From Conchocele bisecta (Eukaryota; Mollusca; Bivalvia; Lucinida; Thyasiridae): a stretch of DNA of 64,000 bases. The DNA lies in NCBI GenBank assembly GCA_029237695.1, contig CM055265.1, positions 44,881,331 through 44,945,330 on the forward strand, in the 5' to 3' direction. The notes beneath the pieces were generated by a model. It was not told where the DNA came from. It searched no databases and saw nothing but the letters and a program-made list of their open reading frames with translations. This document shows, piece after piece, positions 58,140-64,000 of this stretch. Position 1 is the first letter of the stretch, and each line of letters begins with the position of its first letter. Position numbers and translations under genes: made by a program.

Positions 58140-60363
58140 GTTTTACATCTGGTTAGAGGAGGAACACCAGACTGAACTGCACAAACTGAATGATACCATC
58201 ATCGTGACAGGGAAACGTCACAGTGAAGTAACACGAGACAACCTGAGCGAAGTACTGAACAACGATTCTTGTGGCTCAATCTTCGAGCTGTTCAGTACAT
58301 ACCTAGATGTCCTAGGAACAGACAGGGGTGACCTTTCTGATTTTTTGATGAGCTGCACTGATTTGGATGACCTCGTACTTGGTCTTGTCCGAGCTTATAG
58401 GGAGGGCAACTGGGATCTTCATATTGCCGTGACAAGAGCAATTATCCCATGGTTCTTCGCATATGATAGACAGAACTATGCGAAATACATTCCCGTGTAT
58501 TACAACTAGATTGCATGTCTTGAAAATGAAAGGCCGCAAGCGTACACACATCAACCCAATGGAGGGTTCTCTTTGCAACTCGGTTGGGACAATGTGTTTG
58601 GTCGAATTCCTGTTGACCAGACCATCGAGGAGACAGTTCACAAGGATACTTAAACAGCAGGTGGCACCAAGGGCTTTAGCCTCAAGCCGGGTGCAGTAAG
58701 TCGTTACCATACATAACAGCTGAGTACAGAAGCATGTGCCTTAAAAATATCAGAGAAATGATAAAGGCAAATGCACGCAGTGGTGTGTCACATGCAGATC
58801 TCACAAAAAGACGAATTAAGCACGATGAAACATGCGTGCAACTTGTGGTAGGCTTACTTGAAAATACCTGGATCGATCCATTTCTTTCCAGAAATCCACT
58901 GGTATCTCTATCAACGGCCATAGTAGGGATACCAGATATTAGTCGAGATCTGATAGGTGCACCAGAGAAAGGAGAGCAAGCATAATGTGAGTTCAAACAA
59001 ACCAGACTGAAATTGGGCAAACCATCTGAAACGTTTTATGACAGGTGACCGAAATTGAAACTAAAAACATTCAGTGACATCCGGAAGTCGACGAAAACAA
59101 AGGTTGCTGAAAGGGTAATTATCCTTAAGGCCGACCAAACAATGTTTGGTCATATGGTGTTGGTTGCAATGCGCAGAAGTTTGGACATGCGCCATGTGTT
59201 AAAGCATCCACTAGGACCACTGCCATGGGCGTTGGCTAATTGCGATGGAACAATGAAAACGACAAACAAAGCAAAGTTAGCACGACTTCTGGAAAAAAAG
59301 GTGTTTCCAGCCGAAATCAGTACACCACATGCATGCGTCATTGATGCAATGGGTATTATACACAAGGTAAGCGGTGACAACAAAGCATTTTGGCGAAGTG
59401 GCAGAGTCTATCTTCGCGTCAGTACTGCAATGTGCCAGTGGTAGCGATATAATTGATGTCGTGTGTGACGTTTATACAGACATTTCTGTGAAGTCTGCAG
59501 AGAGAGATAGACGGAGCCCAGACACGGGGGTGATTTTCAGCAACATAGTTGCCGGACACCGTATTCATCAATGGAGGAGACTACTTGCATGTTCTGAGAG
59601 TAATACTGCCGCCTTGAACAACTTCTTATGTGACAAATGGCAAAGTCCGGTATATCGAAAAAGGCTCGGTGACAAAGTGATATACATGTACATCACACGA
59701 CAAGATCAATGCTACAAAAAAACTTTCTAAAGATGATGTATCTCTTCTCGACGAATTGTTGACATCTCAGGAAGAAGCAGATACGACCATTCTGCTACAT
59801 TCAAAGCATGCAAAAACAGAGCATGAGCCAATTATTGTTATTGCCTCATAGGACACCGATTGAGACATATTGATGTAAGTAAGCTAGCATATGTAGTGGG
59901 CAAGGACGTATGCAAGGCATTACCTGGACTGCACGCATTTACTGGATGCGATACAGTGCGTGCGTTTGCTGGTCGTGGGAAGGTGAGTGGCATGAGTTTG
60001 ATGTTGAAAAATGAGAAATTTCAGAAAGCCCTGACCGAGTTCTGGCTGAATTCTGGCTCAAATGTTTGGAACAAACGCCCGATGTACCAAGCCCGCATGA
60101 TCATGGTTGGATTGTGGAGGATAAGCTGCTGCTTGTGGACTGGATGAAAGGACCACTTGCCCCTGATGCCGTGTTGGAGTTGATGGCATGCAACTGTAGT
60201 AAGAAGTGTATACTTCATGACTGTCAGTGCATGGCCAATGGCCTGAAGTGTTTTCCAGCATGCAAATTCCAAACATAACACGATAACATGTACCAGGACG
60301 ATGATGTAGTGGGAGATGAGATATCACATGACGATGACGACGATGATACGGATGATGATGGGT
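58140..60363 (+). pseudogene. Broken copy of a repetitive uncharacterised invertebrate protein family
   Basis: I recognise this protein as one predicted in many copies in molluscs and cnidarians, always without a named function. Conserved blocks appear in order in different frames: NWDLHIAVTRAIIPWFFAYD (58204-58509), a FGRIPVDQTIEE and GGTKGFSLKPG segment after a TAG at 58507, FGHMVLVAMRRSLDMR and HPLGPLPWALANCDGTMK (59055-59444), a SGSDIIDVVCDVY and GHRIHQWRRLLA segment (to 59730), GLHAFTGCDTVRAFAGRGK (59860-60147), and a Cys-rich tail (ELMACNCSKKC, CQCMANGLKCFPACK) ending at 60278, followed by an Asp-rich end to 60363. At least four frame changes or stops break it. The last two conserved blocks suggest a nuclease-like core plus a metal-binding tail, but that is conjecture. 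Confidence 0.7.
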
Positions 60364-60655
60364 AGACTGGTGAAATAGTTATGACGGAGGTACAACATAT
60401 GTTAAAAATGTTTACCGGAACGAATCAACTACAAGTATATGCAATCAATGTATTTACATCAACATGCACGTGAATGGAAATGATGTAAAATGGTATGACC
60501 CACTCTTTCTTGGAAGACATGAAAACAACTCATCCTGTTAAACTAATATACATGTAGTATATACGAGACATAATGTACGTACCTGCTGCCGTGGGGATTG
60601 ACCCCGCCACAAGTTTATGTACAAACCTATCTCATTATACTATATTCAGCGAGTG

Positions 60656-60949
60656 CAGGCGCGGATACAGGGGGGGGGGGGGTCCAGTCCCCCCCCCCCT
60701 CCCCCCCCCCCCCCCCTCCCCCCCCCCCCACCTGTTCCCGGCCAAAACAATAATCGAATAGTTGGATGACTTTTTTCGTGGCCTAGGTGTCAGGAAATCG
60801 CATCTGCGGCGATCTTGCATTTAAAAATTTCCTCCAGACCCCCCAACTTTCCGATGCGCATCGCGCTTCCTTCTCGCGGAAGTCAACTACGCCGATTTGG
60901 AACTTCAGACCCACCCACCCCCCTGCAATTATTTCTGTATCCGCGCCTG
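60656..60949. mobile_element. MITE with CAGGCGCGGATACAG ends
   Basis: 294 bp with inverted 14-15 bp ends and GAGTG on both sides (60651-60655, 60950-60954). Long G and C runs inside produce proline- and glycine-rich open frames that are not genes. Confidence 0.85.
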
Positions 60950-60954
60950 GAGTG

Positions 60955-62060
60955 GTTCATACTAGTGCATGATACACATTCGTACATGTATGTATATCGA
61001 TACTGTAGTCTGGTGTGGTTATATTATTAATAGTGTAGCGACCATCCTGGATACCCAATAGCACATCTAGTAGGTGTTATGATCGAGTGCTAGAACGCAT
61101 GTATTTCTCATGTTCCACATGCCCGCTAACGAGTAGTATGTTGTAGCGTGTAGTTTTCACATATGGTAACCTATGTATTGGAATCGCCTCGGACAGTTAG
61201 CCACGCATTAGACCCCCCTCGATGGGCTAGTCCGTAGTGATATCTTGGAATAACTATAACAACAAATTATGTTACTCAACATTATATGCATTATGTTACT
61301 CAACGTTTAACTGTCATACGCAACCGCTAATTAAAAATAATATTATGAAAAACTGCTTGCACTGAACAATATCAACAACGGATGTTCTACGTACAAAAAT
61401 ACATCGGATTATTTTGTTGCGCGTTCAAGTTGTGATGCCCCCATTTGCGTCATAAATATTGCGGTCATCGCTAAATTTAGTAACAGGCTATAGTTTTCGG
61501 CAGAGTTAACTCCCCTCCGAATACTCTCCACTGGAAGCGACCTCCGTCGAGAGGTTACAGCTACCTGTTGACCCAGATTTTTTAATGATCGCGATTGTGT
61601 CGCAACAAAACTCGCACGTGTGGGTCTAACTGATGTTAATCCTCATTCTATCGATTGATTTACAGCGGATTTTAGTGACATTCCCGAATTCGGCCTGATT
61701 GACATTTGTCTATGGTGGCCAATACACGCCAATATGAGTGTCAATTCTGCGTTCAGGGAAGGGGGTCAATACGTCAGTAAGTGATAAATTACAGTCAGGA
61801 ACAAATTAATGACATCCAGCGTAGATTAATACCCATATTAATGCAAATACTGAAAATACGATAAAAAAAATTCTAACAAGTTTGGGCTTCCATACATTGA
61901 ACATTTTGTCAGCGGTTTCCCCAATGACGTCATTTGTATGTTTTAATATACTCGATCCGGGGCAAACTATTTCATTCACAAAACAGAAGTAAACATGGCG
62001 ATGTCAAAGTAATGCAGAAACTTTAACAAAAATCCTGCTACAACATTGTTTTGTACCGAC
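60955..62060. other. Interior of the large transposon, no gene seen
   Basis: No recognisable protein or repeat end. Confidence 0.4.
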
Positions 62061-62065
62061 AATGC

Positions 62066-62690
62066 ATTTTCAGGCGCGACACCGCTTCCGTGGCGGAATT
62101 CTTGTAGTGCCCTATGTTCAGTACTTTCAGTACTTTGATTATGAAAATAAAATAGTGTTTTGTGATTTTATAGTGATTTATTGTCGCGCCTGCTTTAGCA
62201 GAGGCGCGACTATAGTCGGCGCTTTTTCCGTCGTCATCGTCGTTTATCGTCCGCGTTGTCGTCGTCCGCGTCGTCCGCGTCGTCCGCGTCGTCCGGTTTT
62301 TTTGTAAGGCAAATGCGTTAGTGTTAACAATATCTCTTTAACCCCTTGCCAGTCTTTGATAATATTTCACATCAATGTTTGTCTAGGGATGATGCTTCAT
62401 TACGCACACCCCCACATCCAAATTCTGAAGGTCAAGGTCATTTGTTTACTTGTAATTTTCACCTGTTTTGTAACAGAAATGCGTTAAAGTTATTGTTGTT
62501 TCACAATACCTCTTTAACCCCTTGCCAGACTTTGATAATATTTCACATCAATGTTTGTCTATGGATGATGATTCATTACGCACACCCCCACATCCAAATT
62601 CTCAAGGTCAAGGTCATTTATTTACTTGTAATGTTCACGGTCAAATGCCTCGGCAGGCGCGATACCGCTTCCGTGGCGGAATTATTGTTA
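62066..62690. repeat. Interspersed repeat with GCGCGAY...GCTTCCGTGGCGGAATT ends
   Basis: CAGGCGCGACACCGCTTCCG at about 62071 and CAGGCGCGATACCGCTTCCG at about 62655 bracket the unit in direct orientation. Inside are GTCGTCCGCG repeats (about 62220-62295) and a two-copy tandem repeat with a 176 bp period (CCCCTTGCCAGTCTTTGATAAT at 62342 and 62518). Confidence 0.7.
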
Positions 62691-62699
62691 GACTAAATG

Positions 62700-63470
62700 C
62701 AGCTTTTGTTTCTCTTCGATCAGTCATATCAAGATCAATGTTTCCGTAATTATTTATGACATTTAATGCACACCGGTGCCATGTTGGAAATTATAGCTGT
62801 TACTTACAATCATTTTTCCTAATTATGCATATCAGTATATAGTGTGTGTGAAGAGCAATCCCATGTTGTGCAGGTTTAATGTTTTTTGTTCTGTTACATG
62901 TTTGTCTTTATGTCCCACATGTATTGCATTACATTCGCATACATATAGTAGGCATAACAAGCCATTTTCTGGTACCTACACCACTATGCAAGCATCAAAT
63001 AACATTTGAAAGTGGGATAGTGCTTAACAAACCATATATTTCGATTTACAAGATGAGTGTGTAGGTTTGCTTTTTCCCACATTCAGATTTTTTTTACTGG
63101 AAAACCGGTTGCCATAGAAACGGCGTTTTTTCTGTATTAACAGACAAACATTTTATGGTAATCTGGCGGCCATCTTTAATTTACATCACCAAGGTCGTGA
63201 AATGGTGAAATAACTTCAGAATCTCATTCTACCACCTTGAAAACATACATTTAGACGCCAAGTTCGTACTATGAGTTATCTAGAACAAACGTTAAGGTGC
63301 CAGTATCATTTGGCGGCCATCTTGGCCGCCATCTTGGATTGTACAAATTCTAAGCCACTGGCGGGTTCCCACCCAGTCCATATTTCATCTATACATCAAG
63401 TACTATGGAAAATGCAGAGAACTGCTTGTAACAAAAAAATTACATGGTTCAATGGTCGAGCCAGCAGAAG
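62700..63470. other. Subterminal part of the large transposon, no gene seen
   Basis: Short frames only. Contains GGCGGCCATCTT phrases in both orientations near 63163 and 63310-63340. Confidence 0.45.
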
Positions 63471-64000
63471 ATTGAAGAGTGCTGTAAATAGCATACACCG
63501 CCGGCCGTTGCAGCAAACATACGACAAAATGTCGAAATTTTGCCGCCATACTGGATATTATCCACTAAATCGTTTATACAATGAATTGTTATCGATTTTC
63601 ACATGATATATGGCTGCTAGCACCATCTTTTAGATACTAAAAGTGTGTCATTTAGAAGAAGTTGCATGGCGAAACGTGTATTTTGGCGGCCATATTGGAT
63701 GTTCGTCTACATACACACGGTTACAATAGTTTATTAATGAAGACAAATATGCTTCATTATTATGTTAACGATTCTGAGACAAATAAACCTTACACCATGA
63801 GCAACAACTTGGTCAGGATCACTTTATAATGTATGCGCTCTGTATATTGTGAATATGGTGGACTGGTTGCCATGGAAACCACTTGATTTCTGTTACTAAG
63901 CTGTGAGTCCGACATGGCCACCCGAGATTTTGGTAATGTATATACATGTACCTTTCATAAAATCACTGTTAGAATTTGCCCGCACGAATGGTAGCAGTCG

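Larger units (their letters stand above)
57327..64000 (+). mobile_element. Large DNA transposon with long inverted ends; right end at or past the window edge
   Basis: Left end GTGCTACCATCCGTGCGGGC and, at the window edge, the inverted TGCTACCATTCGTGCGGGC. The inverted match continues inward for over 500 bp (about 57327-57870 against 63470-64000), including GGTGGCCATGTCGGACTCAC (left: GGGTGGCCATGTCGG). Inside are the broken gene at 58140-60363, two nested repeats, and near the right end several GGCGGCCAT..TTGGAT phrases (63160, 63310, 63545, 63685) that could be subterminal binding repeats. Target duplication and superfamily cannot be read because the right boundary may lie outside. Confidence 0.7.

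Overview
The window is animal nuclear DNA: spliced genes with GT-AG introns, AATAAA signals, dense nested transposons and AT-rich intergenic sequence. A mollusc, most likely a bivalve, is my inference from the types of repeat; the sequence does not prove it. Bases 1-225 are an assembly gap.

Region 1 (about 4.3-27 kb) is dominated by a decayed Maverick/Polinton. Its gene cluster lies on the minus strand at 7.8-14.6 kb: DNA polymerase B tail, small membrane protein, packaging ATPase, two small conserved proteins, integrase with chromodomain, a PC4-like membrane protein, a penton-like minor capsid protein, a small basic protein, major capsid protein and adenovirus-type protease. Several genes carry frameshifts or stops. 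Inverted arms of about 3 kb (4757-7684) and 4.5 kb (22285-26811) flank the cluster and may be its terminal repeats. The polymerase is cut off at 14.6 kb. Beyond it, still between the arms, lie LTR retroelement pieces with an envelope gene of the baculovirus-F/errantivirus type (17977-20375, plus strand) and a 2.5 kb tandem array (15.12-17.62 kb).

Region 2 (about 27-57 kb) is a tandem segmental duplication. Each unit carries a three-exon, minus-strand copper amine oxidase gene (AOC3-like) that appears complete, predicted at 799 residues: copy 1 at 35214-41730 and copy 2 at 50512-56505. A third unit starts at 57.1 kb. Comparing the units gives several occupied/empty pairs for insertions, including a 1.6 kb foldback element (47577-49178).

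Region 3 (57.3-64 kb) looks like one large DNA transposon with inverted ends over 500 bp, its right end at or past the window edge. It encloses a broken copy of a repetitive uncharacterised invertebrate protein family and several smaller repeats.

The most notable pattern is a set of three foldback elements (42425-42980, 45896-46249, 47577-49178). They share a terminal motif (TACGG.G ... GGAC) but have arms built from unrelated 20-23 bp tandem repeats.
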